Source: Moniliella sp. 'wahieum' (Eukaryota; Basidiomycota; Moniliellomycetes; Moniliellales; Moniliellaceae). Taken from it: DNA of 64,000 nucleotides. Below the pieces are notes generated by a model. That model was not told the origin of the DNA. It did no database searches and was given only the letters and a program-made list of their open reading frames with translations. The translations under genes and the position numbers were made by a program. The DNA is taken from contig RSEE01000067.1 in the NCBI GenBank assembly GCA_003971905.1, positions 310,001 to 374,000 on the forward strand. Reading direction: 5' to 3'. Position 1 is the first letter of the stretch; each line of letters begins with the position of its first letter. Below, piece by piece: positions 50,401 to 62,400 of this stretch.

Positions 50401-52179
50401 TGCTAGACTGGTCCCCGCCTTGCCCCAAGCTGGGGCAGTACGAACGCGGTGGATCGCGTCCTGTACCAAGTCGGCCGTGGGTCCTTGCGCGAATCCCAGT
50501 CGCTGGGACCCAAGCTGCGCCAGCTTCACGCTCAGTCCGCTTCCTCCTCTGGAGAATACGTTGGTTGTGGCGTTCCTGCGTGTGCCGGGCCGACTTGGCT
50601 GTACTGCACTGGCAACGTCTTAGGCCCACCACGTTTCTCTCTCCGGTTCGACGTACCGGTTATTTTTGGCGACTGTACCGGCTGAGGTAGCCTGTTGCCT
50701 GTGGTGGAAGCGCTGGTGACCGAGTACGTGGCGACGTGCGCGTAGATGTGGACGTGGACGAGCGATTGGAGCTGTTCCTTTCGTGGTTTGGCACGGACGA
50801 GAAGACCTTGTCGGTGTTGCATCAACGCCACCACCTCTCCCCGGCGCGTGGCATGCAGCCATGCAAGCCGCCGTGCGGCGGACCGATCTGCTAGCCGGAC
50901 TGCGGATTTACGATTTGTGGCGCGGTACCTCGGCTTCGTCCACTTGTAGGACCGGTCGGGATATGCAGACTGCCGTCGTCGACCTCATCCTACCGCTTTG
51001 CCCGACATGGCTGTCGAAGCGATTCAAGCTGTGCTGGCAGACGTCTAAGGTGGACCAACCGTTCCCATTGGCCGTCCTGCAGTCTCTGTCTCTCCACTTA
51101 GTACCCCCCCCTGTGTGTCATTTGGTTTGGGCCTTTGTTGTTCGGTCGCAGCTGACCTAAACCTTACGCCTGTGTGCGGCAGATGGAGGACGGGACGATA
51201 TCCCGCATCAACGGGGGAAGACAAGGTGTACCACCACGATACAGTGCGGAACGTGGGTGTGGACAAGAACCAGTTGGATAAGGTTGTTGCACTGTACGAC
51301 CACCGCCGCGCCCAGGCCCACGGTGCAACGACCTGGACTGAGGTAGTGAGTTTGATGGCGGTGTACGTGCACCATGGACAGGTGGACCGCATCCCGCACG
51401 TTTTCCAGCAGGCCTTGCTCAGCCCCTCCCTCCCGCCCACTGATCCTTCTGTCGCAGCACAGATCATTCGCGTTCTCGGGTCCCTCCCGCGGGAGCCGAA
51501 CCAGGACCTATCCACCCCCTTCCTCCGCCGGATAAAGCGATGAGCGCAGCCGCCGCATCCGCGGCTCCTGGATCCGCCACTTCAGCGACCTCGTTGACTG
51601 GCTTGGAGCTGGCGCGGTCGTTGTTCAACTCGATGGCAACGAGTACCACGCCGCAGGAGGAGGAGAAGTATGGTGTTGGCCGATGCGATGATGGCGTATA
51701 CAAGTGGCAACTTACGTTCGTGCACCACCTTTAGCACTGCCGAGCCCTGTGGCGCGACGTCGATGTGGGGCACCACTACCAATCCGTGGGCTGGGACCGT
51801 GCGTACGCCCGAGGTGGTCAAGGCTATGGTGCAAGTCGAGCTGGCTCAGGGGGAGGTGCGGGAAGCGGTGAAGCTAGTGCGCCAACTGGCTGTGCAGGCG
51901 CACCAGTCTTTCGTGCCCCGTGCTCTGGATCGCGTTTCAGCCTATTGGTCCGCAATGCAGGTGGTCCAAGAGATGAACGAAGCTATTGTTGCCCCCCCAA
52001 GTACATGGACATGAACAAGGACGATGCGACCCTTTACCATCTTCCTGTGGTGAAGTTTGAAGCAGATGCGCCGGATCGACTACCGCAGTACGCCGGAATT
52101 GCTTCAGCAGCGCTTGTTTGCTCGTTTGTTCCCTTTCCCTCTTGAGCCTGCCCGGCCACCGACTGCGTCTGAGACTTAA
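47458..52179 (+). CDS. large helical-repeat protein with PPR-like motifs, probably mitochondrial
   Basis: Helical repeats recur: ATYNTLFQACLLAHEPGLAL (48485-48535, a typical pentatricopeptide helix pair, read in one frame of a broken region), LINVYLRVLMLNGDWKRALD (49180-49240), LLLATEAGWKLPADVIASLF (49400-49460), EHLLQALTTIQHEPLTSATL (49560-49620), LDKVVALYDHRRAQAHG (51270-51325) and EVREAVKLVRQLAVQAHQ (51855-51910). The start at 47458 (MYASIGPNRQRSAASSS) is one choice; an upstream extension is possible. The end near 52179 follows RRIDYRSTPELLQQRLFARL. The frame breaks at least a dozen times, so the length (up to about 1570 codons) is uncertain. PPR proteins usually act in organelle RNA processing or translation; the specific role is unknown. 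Confidence 0.6.
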
Positions 52180-53277
52180 GTGCCCCCCCACACCACGGAC
52201 ACTGGCACCGCAAATGCACCGCAAATGCACCGCTTCATGTAGTAGTCAATGTTGCGTCACCTAGATCCTGGATCATGACGTTCGATCATCTGCCGCAGAA
52301 CACCCTGTAGCCAACCCATCGATCGTGGGTGACCGGTAACCGGTACTGTGGGAACTGAGTAGAATGATCCGTTTTGCTTGTCTGCCAGCGTGCGAGGTCC
52401 CGTCACGCGTCCTCGACCATCCATCCACATGCACATGCAGAGACAAGCGGATGGACAGATCGAACTTGTTTAAAAGTGAGAAGTACCAGACCGCCCCCTG
52501 TGGTCCAAATTGACCGCCGTATTTCTCTCAAGCACTACCAAGCTAGACCAAGTGAGTGGAGAGGAGGAAGAACATCAGAGCAGCAACACAACTTCTAATA
52601 ATGGCGACCAATGACCGGTGATGCCGGTGATGCATGGCTCACGCGGTTCCAGTTGTTTGTCTGAGATCTGATCGATGAACGAGGGCACCAGGGGACAGTC
52701 CGCACCAGCCACTGTCGCACTTGGGCAGCGAGCGCACCAGGGGGCGGGCCTGCTCGGCGAAACACTAAGGGCAACCACAAGTGTCCTGGTGTCTCTGTGA
52801 GCCTTGGAAGCCGGGAGAAGGAACTGCTTCGGCTGCTTGAACAAGCAGAATGCGACAAGAACGCCAAGTACCAGGGACGCACTCAAGAGCCGTTGTTCCT
52901 CCTGGTTTTGACGAGGCGACGAGGATACTACGGCACCAAGACGGGGGGCAAGTCGTTTGTACATTGGAAGGAATTGTCTACTAAGTCTCAGTGGAAATGG
53001 TTCCTCGCTCGGATGTCAACCACATTCATCCGTGTCCACGCGCGCTTCCTAGGGTACGGGACCGGATGGCGAGAACCGGAGGGTCCTGATATCCTGGCGA
53101 TCCCCTGGTTCCTTGACCTTAGTGGCGCTTCCAAGTAACCCCTGCAAGATGAACGGTTAGGTTTAGACGTAGCGTTCCCCCTGTCCCAGCCTTCAGCTCT
53201 GTCAATGAAATGGACGTGATCTAGGGATATTGTGCCCGCTATTACACCTGGTATCAACAGCGCTGAACATGGAAGCC
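52180..53277. other. intergenic with one small open frame
   Basis: A 113-codon plus-strand frame at 52797-53138 (MSLGSREKELLRLLEQAE) has an amphipathic start and a normal composition but matches no family I know. It may be a real small gene or a remnant of the adjacent transposon. The rest shows nothing recognisable. Confidence 0.4.
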
Positions 53278-54175
53278 CGGCGCTGCCCACCTCAACACCA
53301 TCGGCCTTCTGATACATGTCCACCCTCGGCAGATCGAGCACTTCACTTTGCGGCTCCTTCTTACCCATGTCCGTGGCCCCAGGAGTTATGCGGATCTGCG
53401 CAATGCCCAGGATCTGGACAATCCGGGAAGAACCAAAGTGCACGCTACCTTTGTCGAAGCCGCCGAGCCATTCATTTGCTCCAAGACGACCACGAGGTTG
53501 GTTTCGATATCTAAGAGGCACTTGGCGAGTTTGGCGGTCCTAAAACCGTCCGCTCCACCATTGTTTCCCTCATCACCTTGGGCGTCATCACCAAAGAGTT
53601 CCTCCTCCGTCTGGGACAAGTTCAAAAAGCAGCTGTCAGAGGACTTCTATTTCCATATGAGGCACTAATTCCCACACGAAGAAGAAGAGGCCCGAGTGGA
53701 GGAAGGGGAAGAGGAACCTCCCCCCAGCAGGCGCACCTTCTGGCTTTTCAAAAACTCTCTATGCGTTTCAGGAATTACTGGCTCGCGCTACTGCCAACGG
53801 CGATGGATATTTGGCCGAGTTGGCTTGCTTGAGCCCCCTTCCGGAGGAGGAGGTCATATCGAGCCTTTACCACCTTACATAGAGAGAATGCGGAGGCCGA
53901 GCGCGCACGCTGGTGTAGGGAAGAAGCCAATTATTGCCGCACCTGAACCAATGCGGGCGCGAGTATAGATACCCTTTCATTATGCCGTTTATTTCTTACC
54001 TCAGGCCTCAGCCACACCCGCAGCTAGTTCAACAAGAACAGAACCTGCAACACATCACATAACCCCTACTCCGCCCAGCATCCCCGCGCTACCACCCCTG
54101 CCGCCAACTTGCTCAACGGGCGAGCTGGAACGGGCAAGTCTTTTCTCTACAACGCCCTCTCCGTTCCCACATGCG
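53278..54175 (+). mobile_element. degraded Helitron Rep-helicase fragment
   Basis: Fragments in several frames match the linker and helicase start of Helitron proteins: HPRQIEHFTLRLLLTHVRGP followed by SYADLRNA (53318-53405), KVHATFVEAAEPF (53437-53475), TIVSLITLGVIT (53556-53590), VWDKFKKQLSEDFYF (53609-53655), then a P-loop LLNGRAGTGKSFLYNAL (54108-54160) of a PIF1-type helicase. The Rep nuclease (HUH) part and the later helicase motifs are missing, and stops interrupt it, so it is a relic. I could not find terminal hairpin or CTRR ends. Neighbouring DNA is rich in short repeats, as old transposon regions often are. Confidence 0.75.
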
Positions 54176-54490
54176 CGAAGGGGTTGAAACGTTATTGAAC
54201 GTTGAACGTTAAACTCAACGTCGAGTACGTTGAACAGGTTTCAACACAGTCGAGCCTCATATATCAACTAAGCAGCGTTGGCGACAGCGAACGGTAGGTC
54301 CGACATGAACCGCTCACAAGATGATGATAATGCAAATGACGCGTACCGAGTACGCGTTGCGATTCACAATTGAAATGCCGACTTGATCGCAACAAAAACC
54401 ACGATTCACGCGGCCGTTGCCACCCAGGTGGACCATGTAGCTACTGGAGAGCCAGCCGGGGGATATACCAGCTTGTTAGCCGGGCAGATG

Positions 54491-54524
54491 GTGACTAGTG
54501 ACTAGTGACTAGTGACTAGTGACC
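54491..54524 (+). repeat. (GTGACTA)n heptanucleotide tandem
   Basis: Nearly five perfect GTGACTA units. The same heptamer or its complement occurs near 231, 30121, 54746 and 56842. Confidence 0.9.
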
Positions 54525-54538
54525 AGCTCCTAGCGACT

Positions 54539-54564
54539 AGTTCAACGTTCAACGTTCAACGTTC
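54539..54564 (+). repeat. (TTCAACG)n tandem containing AACGTT palindromes
   Basis: Three to four copies of GTTCAAC in tandem, each junction making the AACGTT palindrome. Confidence 0.85.
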
Positions 54565-55087
54565 ACTACTCTCGACTAGTGGCTAGTGGCGTGGCGTTCG
54601 ATCGGGGACTCGGAGGCCTCCGGGACTCGTCGTGACCAACGGGATCTCGTACGTTTTACCAACGTTTTAAGCGCCCCGCCGGCTGAAAAAGGAAAAAGTA
54701 AAGCAGCGCAGGTGGCGTCAGCCGGCGTGTGGCTCAGTGCGGGGCCTAGTGACTAGTGACTAGTAGCTGCGACATGTGACTTGAAGTTGCACTCTGAGGG
54801 CGATCATCGATCAGGCGGATGGGCAGTGTGGGCGCTCTGAGCGCTAACCCTACCGTCTGCCAAGCGCTGAGCGCGCTCAGGTCCTCAGGGCACTCAAGCT
54901 TCAAGCGCTCAGGGTTGCGTGTTGCACTTGAGCCGGTGGCGGGCTTTCACGTTTCACGCCCATTGTTTCCACACGCTGCAGCCGCGTCCGTCGCGCGAGG
55001 AGCCTGCCTTGCCCCGTCCCCTCATTAACGTTTAACACTCTTGTCTCCCTGGCCACCGTCCTGCTCCCCACCATCCCCGCCATCACC

Positions 55088-56230
55088 ATGGCTGCCTCCG
55101 CGAACGCACCTGCCGCCGACGGCACGCCAGCCTACATGCGCGCCGCGACCTTGATGGAAACATCGCTGAAGTGCGCAAGATCAGCATGGGCAACTCCTCG
55201 TTCCGTTCCGAATGGAAAGGCCAATCCCAACGCGCCTAAGAGCTGGGGCATCCAACTTGTTTCGCTCCTTGACCTATGGCCTCTGGCTGACCATCCCAAA
55301 TACGTCGATCCCAAGGCCCCTGTGCCCACCTTTCGCCCCTCACCCTGCTCCGCTGGTCTCTCCTTCGCGCCGCGATCCCCGTCCTCCTCCAATACGCCAT
55401 CTCGTACCTATTCAACGACGTGCTCTACAAGGACCAGCATCGCCAGTCTCCCAGGCAGGCATCAACAAGTGGGTCGCGATTCCCTTTTACATGTTGTTCT
55501 ATACTTTTGGGCGTCCAGGTCATTTGGGAATGCCGCAACCTCGGTGCCAAGTATGGATACTTTGTGACGCTGCAGGCCGCGGGACCAGGTGCCCGACGCT
55601 ATGAGTGGCCGGGTTGCTGCCAGTCTCTTGCTCACTGTGTCCCAGCGGTCTTTATGGGTCGCGAACCACGTGGGACGCCGATTCGAAACCGGTGGTTCGC
55701 TGGCAGCTGCCCATCCAGATGGCCGTCTACGCTTGGACACTTGATTTTACTACTATGGTACCACCGGTCATGCACGAGTCGGATTCGCTCTGGCCTTACC
55801 ACGTACCCACCACTTGTCAGCCATCCCAACACTCTCTCACTCTCTTTGCCGATGACGAACAGGAGCTCTTTGACATGGTTGGCATTCCGTTCCTCACATG
55901 GCTCACCATGGCGCCCCATCTCGTTCCTGCGGCCCAACTTTTATGAGTGGTGGTTCTGCAACACGATGGTGACTGTCGTTGAGCTTTTCGGGCACGCCGG
56001 ATTGCGACTGTACTTTACTGCGTTCCAAGCGTTTCCCTTCCTGCTGCAAGCGCTCGACATGGACATTGCTATTGAGGACCATGATTCACCACCGCCGTGG
56101 TGGAAGCACTCGGGCAACTATGGGAAACAGACACGTATCTGGGACCGCATCTTTGGCAACTGTTCTCCCGCGTGATGAAGGGCCTAACGAGAACATTGAC
56201 AAAAAGATGCTGGTCGAAATGCCTTGGTGA
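55088..56230 (+). CDS. fatty acid hydroxylase / sterol desaturase superfamily membrane protein
   Basis: Di-iron membrane oxygenase family whose His clusters bind iron; substrates are sterols, fatty acids or sphingoid bases. The start at 55088 gives MAASANAPAADGTPAYM. A hydrophobic region with FYMLFYTFGVQVIWECRNLG lies near 55485-55550. The His-box region is near 55755-55810: HESDSLWPYH is visible directly, with the flanking HR and THH residues in neighbouring frames. LFADDEQELFDMVGIPFLTW (55842-55900), NFYEWWFCNTMVTVVELFGH (55938-55998) and AIEDHD with GNYGKQTRIWDRIFG (56070-56155) follow as in fungal members. It ends LVEMPW at 56230. About 380 codons. Breaks fall inside the His boxes, so their exact spacing needs correction. 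The substrate is unknown. Confidence 0.85.
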
Positions 56231-57909
56231 AACGTGGGACGGATGGTGACGGGTTCGTGCTTGTCACACCTATCCTTCCATTGCCTCGATCACTCGCACC
56301 GCTTATCCATTGCCTTTCTCTTGTGTCGTTCTTTTCTTCGCCCCATGATGCCACGTTTGTCGTAACCCAATCCTTGCCCGCCGTCCGCTCGCGATCTTTC
56401 TTCTGCTACCCTTTTTGCCCGGGTCAGTCCGGCATATGCCCTGGCAAGCTATCACAATCACCCTACTCGGCTCCATATGCTTTGCAGCCTATTCCCACTA
56501 TGCCATGTATTGCACCTGCAATGTTTGCTTTCTCACGTCGTTTCCTGTTATCCTTTCCACCTGTGTATAGTTATTGCTCCACGTGCTGCCTTTACATGTG
56601 ACCCTAAAACCCAAGTCAAGTAGTCCCGTGCCTCGCATTTTCTTTGTCTACAACCCTTCTTCAAACACCCCTCAGGACAGCTGAGCCCACTGGAAATGGT
56701 GGTCGACCGAAGACTAATCGTGAAGGCGGTTTCAAGCCCAAGTCATAGTCTCTACGATTATAATCAGGAACACACCGCGTCAGAAAAAGTTGTTTTGGCC
56801 TATGGTCACATGCACGTGTCATACCGTGAAGTATGGCCAGGGTAGTCACTAGTCACTATAGAGTCGCTAGTCGCTAGTCACGTCTATCGTCTCCGACAGA
56901 GGCTGAAGCTTGAAGTGACGTCACGCAGTGCGATGCGCCTGCGATACAAGGGCTGAATTGCAACACTGCTGCAGCCTGCCGTAAGGTAACTCCGTCCCTC
57001 TAAAGGCAGACCAGAATTAGGTCCTCAGGTAAGGTCTCACCGGCACAGGTCACCACGCGTAGAAACCGGGGTCCAGGAACCCCCCGGGGATAGCGTTTTG
57101 CTGCTTCTTACTATGCCATTCTGTGCCCCGTTGCCGCGTTACCCCGGTAGTTACCACAAAACAACAATCGTTAATCACACGGCTACTGTTGTCCGCGGCC
57201 TGGGACCTATAGTCCTGCCCTGAGGGTTCACGTTCACCTGAACGGCAGAAGGTGATACATCCCTCCGAAATACGCGGCCTTTGTGTGGATCAGATGTGTT
57301 GAGGATACGTAAACGTGAGAGGGGCTAAGTTGGGGGGTGAAGCCTTTGGAGCGTGAGGAAATGCAAAAGGCTGATCGACACGGCATGAAAATATGCACGT
57401 GTGTGGCCATGGCCGCAGCTGCGGGGGGACATCGCCACGGCATACACCACACGGGCTGGTGTTCTCGGAGCTCAGGCTGAGCCCTGAGCGAGCGTTGTGT
57501 GCTGAGCGGCTCAGTGGCTGCGCTGAGGCTCCGGACATATCAGTCGCTGTAGCGGGGCGTTGCGCACTGCCGCGGGAGCGCTAGGTGGGTTACATGTTAC
57601 ATGTTACACACGAGCTTGTCTCTCTCAAGCTGCGCATACCGTCCCCGTCCTCCGAAGAATGGCGAAATCTGTGCGGCACGTGATCCAGCCACGCCAGCAG
57701 AAGACGAGGGCGTGACGTGTGCCATGCTTAAAAGTGCGGCGTTCTCCCGCAATTCGATGACAAGTGCGACGAGCCGAGCCAGTTGCCGCGCACGGGCCAC
57801 GGCCTGCCGCGTATAAAACTCTCAAGCGGATTATGCGAAAACGTGTTCTGCTTCCCCCCACGTTGCCGTCTTTTTCTTCTCCACCCACTTTGTTTAGCAA
57901 TCTCTCAGC
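56231..57909. other. intergenic, about 1.7 kb
   Basis: No gene recognised. It contains GTCACTAGTCAC and GTCGCTAGTC repeats (56842-56880), a TTACATG direct repeat (57588-57608) and the promoter of the dehydrogenase gene. Open frames at 56224-56601 and 57234-57800 lack motifs. Confidence 0.55.
57811..57820 (+). promoter_or_regulatory. TATA box of the dehydrogenase gene
   Basis: GTATAAAACT lies about 95 bp before the start codon at 57910, at a fitting distance for a TATA promoter with a short leader, which itself contains pyrimidine-rich sequence (57850-57895). Confidence 0.65.
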
Positions 57910-58995
57910 ATGCCTTCTGTCCCCAAGGGCGACCTGATTCTGATCACCAGCGGCTCTGGTTTCATTGGAGCCTGGATCATCGAGCACGCGCTGCGCGCCG
58001 GATACAAGGTCCGCACCACCGTCCGCTCGGCGGAAAAGGGCAAGTACTTGCAAGACACGTTTGAGCGCAAGCACGGTGCCGGCTCGGTGGAGTATGTGGT
58101 GGTACCGGACATGCAAGTCAAGGGTGCCTTTGATCAGGTGGTGCAGGGTGTGTCCGCGGTGATCCATACCGGCTCGCCTGTGCACTTTGACACAAGCAAG
58201 GACCCATACGAGACGCTGATCAACCCTGCGATCAATGGGGTAACGTCGGTGTTGAACTCGGTGCTTAGCCACGGCACCCAGGTGCGGCGTGTAGTGGTGA
58301 CGTCGTCAAATGCGGCCGTGTCCAATGTCAACGCGGATCCGGACACGGTGTTCAACGTGGACACGGACTGGAACACGGTTGATCCCGACTTGGTGCAGTC
58401 AGACCGGTCAAGTACGCTGGGGCGCCGGCGTATCGTGCATCCAAGACTCTGGCCGAGCGTGCAGCATGGGAGCTGTGGGAAAAGGCACGGCCACAGTGGG
58501 ACTTGACGGCGGTCAACCCAACGTTTGTCTTTGGGCCGTGGCTGCACCAGACGACGCCGAGCACGCTCAACGCGACAGTCCAGTGGCAGTACCAGCTGTT
58601 CCAGGGAAAGATCAGCCAGACGACTACCTGACGCTCAAGGGGGGGTATGTGGACGTGCGGGATGTGGCGGCGATCCATGTGGGCGCGCTGTCGACGGAGG
58701 GGGCGGTGGGGCGGCTGCCGGCGTCGACGGGGACGTGGGTGTGGCAGGACTATGTGGATGCGCTGCATGCGTCGGCAGTGGTGCCGGCGGCTGTCAAGGC
58801 GCGTGTGCCGGCGGGGCAGACGGGCGCGGGGCGTGGCGTGGTGCAGCGGCGGCTGGACGGAGCAAGTCGGAGCGCTTGCTGGGCATCAAGCCGCTGTCGG
58901 TGCAGGCGCAGGTGGATGCGGAGGCGGTGGCGCTGGCAGACTACGAGAAGCGTGGCTGGACGGGGCTGCCGTCGCTCGAGGTGTTGGCGCTGTGA
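57910..58995 (+). CDS. extended short-chain dehydrogenase/reductase (GRE2 / dihydroflavonol reductase-like)
   Basis: NADPH-dependent ketone or aldehyde reductase of the cytosol. The start at 57910 gives MPSVPKGDLILITSGSGFIG; the nucleotide motif TGxxGxxG has Ser in place of its first Gly (TSGSGFIG), although a Gly follows directly. RTTVRSAEKGKYL is the NADP-side loop; AVIHTGSPVHFD and RRVVVTSSNAAV carry strand 4 and the catalytic Ser region. YRASKTLAERAAWELW (58432-58480) has the YxxxK pair after a single-base repair near 58404-58405. NPTFVFGPWLHQTT and YVDVRDVAAIHVGAL follow, with a tail GLPSLEVLAL to 58995. About 360 codons, near the usual 340-350. GC content rises strongly after 58640. Confidence 0.88.
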
Positions 58996-59457
58996 GTCGC
59001 GTGCACGTGATGCGCATGGGCGTGTGATAGTGATTTCGATTGGATATTGGGTGCGCCCATTCACCATCGAGTAGACGCCGACGTAGACCAAGTAGCCGGG
59101 CGAGCAGAGCGTGCGCTGGCCAGCGCACGACACCTGCTCTTGCGCGCCCACCGCCACGACGGACGTATCAGGCCGCCCGCGTGTGGCGGCTGCGGCGCAG
59201 CACGTGATGCGCACTCCCACCAAGCTTTGTCCTGCATCGCCCCCGCCGGGCCCCCGCCGCCCACATCCGGTGGGCGCATCCAGCCGCCGTCCCAGTCGCA
59301 GGCGCCCCCCCCTGCCGCCTCGCCCGCCTCGCCCACCCCCACCACTCCGCCGCCCCCCCCGCCATGTCCGCCATGCCCGCCCCTGGTCACACCGCCTCTG
59401 CCTCCCGCCCCCTCCGCCCCCCCCACGCCCCCCACGCTCGATGTGCTCAGCTCAGAC
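58996..59457. other. intergenic or leader
   Basis: Pro/Ala-coding C-rich sequence before 59458 could be part of the next gene's leader or N-terminus; no motif supports translation. Confidence 0.4.
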
Positions 59458-62400
59458 ATGCCTCCCGCCACCCAGGCCACTGTCCTTGCCATCCTCTCCC
59501 GCGCCCTCGCCACCGCCACCGCCCCCACCCCTGCCCCTGCCCCGCACACCCCCTCCTCCGCAGCCATTGTCCAGCAGCTCGACGACGCCCTCCACCCCCA
59601 CTGGAGCTGCGTTATCGGCACTTCGTACTCGGTGCTCGTTGCCCAAGGTATGTGCTTCTCTCGCCCCACCCCCTCAATGCTAATGCTCGTCTCCCACACC
59701 CTGACCCCATCTGTCCCCCCCCCCCCCCCCCCCCGTCCCCAGATGCCCATACCTTCCTCAAGGCAAAGCAGGGTGATGTTTTCTACACCCTCTGGTGCAA
59801 CCGCATCATCCTCGACCTGCAGTGCCCCACTCCACTCACGTCGCAAATCAACGTAGACGGTGGGACATGTCCCCTGAGCAGGTTGCCCAGGTATCCCAAG
59901 TGGTTACAACGTTGCTTGCCGCTCACCCTACCTCCTATGCCGTGGCCGCCGACGCGATCGCCGCGCGGCTTCAAGAGACCTTCTCTTTCCCCCAAGACCA
60001 AGACGTCCAAGTGGGGGCTTCGTCGTTTCCCTCGGCCAGGACTATGCCCCGGTCCCCAACGAGGCCAGCCCGTCTACGATTCTCCTCTTGTCCCTGGGCA
60101 TACTGCGTGCTACGATTTACCACGTCAGCCATCGTTGCCAGCGATTGACATCAGCAAGCATGCTCTGGAACGACCCCCGACCGGCGCCTGTGTGCATGCC
60201 GCTGGCTTGCTCGACGTTGCGGCGCAGAAAGTTGTATTGATCATTTCGCATGCCATCTCACGTTGTTGCAAACGTGGACCTCACCTCCTCGCCCGACCTC
60301 CTTCTGCTCCAATCCAAATTGTCGCGTACCTTGGCCGCGGTCCTAGACAGGGGAGAATGTTTGTCCATGTTGCCAAGTCGGGCACCCCTATCACGACCCC
60401 TCCGATGCCAATGCTTTCGTCATATTTTCCCTTGATGGGTTCGAGTGGAGCGTCCACCCTTCCCACTTCGTCTGCCCATCACAGCCAGTGGCCGCATCAC
60501 CTCTCCTCTCTCATATGCACCTGGTCTGGCGCCGCCGCTAGCGCTTGGGCCCGTGCCTCCTGACATGATGCTCGCCTTGCCAGATATGTCGGTTGGCATC
60601 GACTCGCTTCCTCCTGGCTCTGGGAGCAGTCCACGGACGGAAATCTTGCCTGCAGACCCCGATGTAACCCAGTTGAGCGGGTCAACCGAGTACGCCGTTG
60701 AAGAAGGCCGACCAGTCGCCATGATAAGGGAGGCGCACATGCCCCTCTTTCTGCAAGGTGCAGCCACCCGTGCGGCCGAGATGACTCTTGTCTCGGATCA
60801 GGGGGACCCGGTTCCTTTCGAACAACAACGTGTGGCTCAAAATGTCTTATCGGCTGTACTCCCCCGTCTAAGGAACTGTACGCGCCCCGAGGCCAATGGC
60901 ACATTCGCTTTGCCGCCTTGGTCCCAGCCAATGCAATCTACTCTCTTCTCTTACTCTGCAAGGCCACCCGATCGCGGTCTTTCTTCTTCCTCCTGGGGTC
61001 GCCCCCGATCAAGGAGAATCTGACGACGTAGTGGAGGGTTTCCGTCTTTCTACTCCCGCGCCTTCCACTCCGGCTCCAGTAGTGCTGGATGCAGCGGGAG
61101 GATGGACGCGCGCCCCACGCTTCGCTTGCAGAACCCTCCTACCCCCTTACAAAGTCACGAGAAGACCGAATCTGTCTCCCCACTTGGCTCAGGACTAGGA
61201 GAGGTCTCTTCAGGTGCACCAGACCAGGAGTTGAAGGCGCCCGCGTCCATGTTGCTAGCGGCCCAGCAGTGTACGCAATGCAATGCAAGCCCATGAACCT
61301 GATGGCAAGTGCTCATGGCGCTGCAACAAACGTTGGTGCAACAAACCAATGCGCTCCACTTGACGGGCCAATGGAACTTTGGTCTACGACGGCGAGAGAC
61401 CCAGGGGGGCGATTTATCCCACATGGATTCCTTGCCACCGTTGACACCGTCTTCACCTCCTGATAAGGGCAGGTACACGATCCAGCTTCAGGCTTCGCCT
61501 CACCTCGCCATCACTGCCTGGTTCATCCCGCGTCCCCCTCCGCCCCCGTCTGCTTCCAACGCCGGACCGTCGCTGTCAGCAACTGCTCCGAGAATGGCGA
61601 TGCAGTCAATGGAAAAGAAGATAGAGAAGGAGACGGTGCTCAAGACACAAGTTGTCTCTGCTGCGACAACTCCATCCCTGGTCCAGTCCGCGTTCGGAAG
61701 AGCAAGAACCCTCTTCCTGGTACTCAGCTCTTCCTCGTCGTTCCACGTCTCCTGCTGCTCCACCCCCGAGCGCCTCCTCGACTGGTATCGTCAAGGGAGT
61801 CAAAGGAAGCAACTTGGCCGTGGCCGAACTCCACCTATCTCCTCCCCTACCCACTCTCCCAGCCACAAATCGCTTAGCCTCAAATCCCCACCCAGTTTAT
61901 CGCGCTCCCGCCTGAGCCCTGGGAGCCCAGGACTCCACCCCAAGTCCATGAAATCGTTTCTGTCTCTTAGCCGACACCGCCCGAGCTTGGCCCAGCCCGT
62001 CGTCTCCCACGGTCTGAGCGGCGACGCAGCAGGTCAGTTTGATGCTGCTCATGATGGGTCGACAGCGGAGGGACTGTACTCGTTCTGAACGCTGTGTCGC
62101 CTGCCATCCCGCATCTTCCCCCTTCGTCACGGGAAGGATCGACGGTACGGTCGGAGACAAAGAGCGATGCAGGGCACGAAGCGCAGGCGCCAATGCCATC
62201 GATCGGGCTGGACTTGGGCCTTCCCTCGCCATATTCGATGGACGTTTCTCCGGATCCAGTGGCGCGCCCGCAACATCCTCCATCGGCCTTTTCGAACCCG
62301 CGTCCCCGACAGAGCAGACGCAGGAGCAGGAGCAGAAACAAGAGGAGGCCCCGGTGTCGTACCCTCCTCCGCGCCGAAGGCATCAGAAACACAGGCAGCT

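Larger units (their letters stand above)
54176..55087. other. repeat-rich intergenic stretch
   Basis: No gene. It holds AACGTT-centred motifs (54187-54245, 54539-54564, 55025-55037), GTGACTA tandems (54491-54524, 54746-54765) and GCGCTCAGG-type repeats (54835-54910). The last part contains the promoter and leader of the hydroxylase gene. Confidence 0.6.

Noticed and set aside
54491-54524. Telomeric repeat
   Set aside because: The heptamer GTGACTA is unlike known telomere repeats, the arrays are short and they lie internally among genes.
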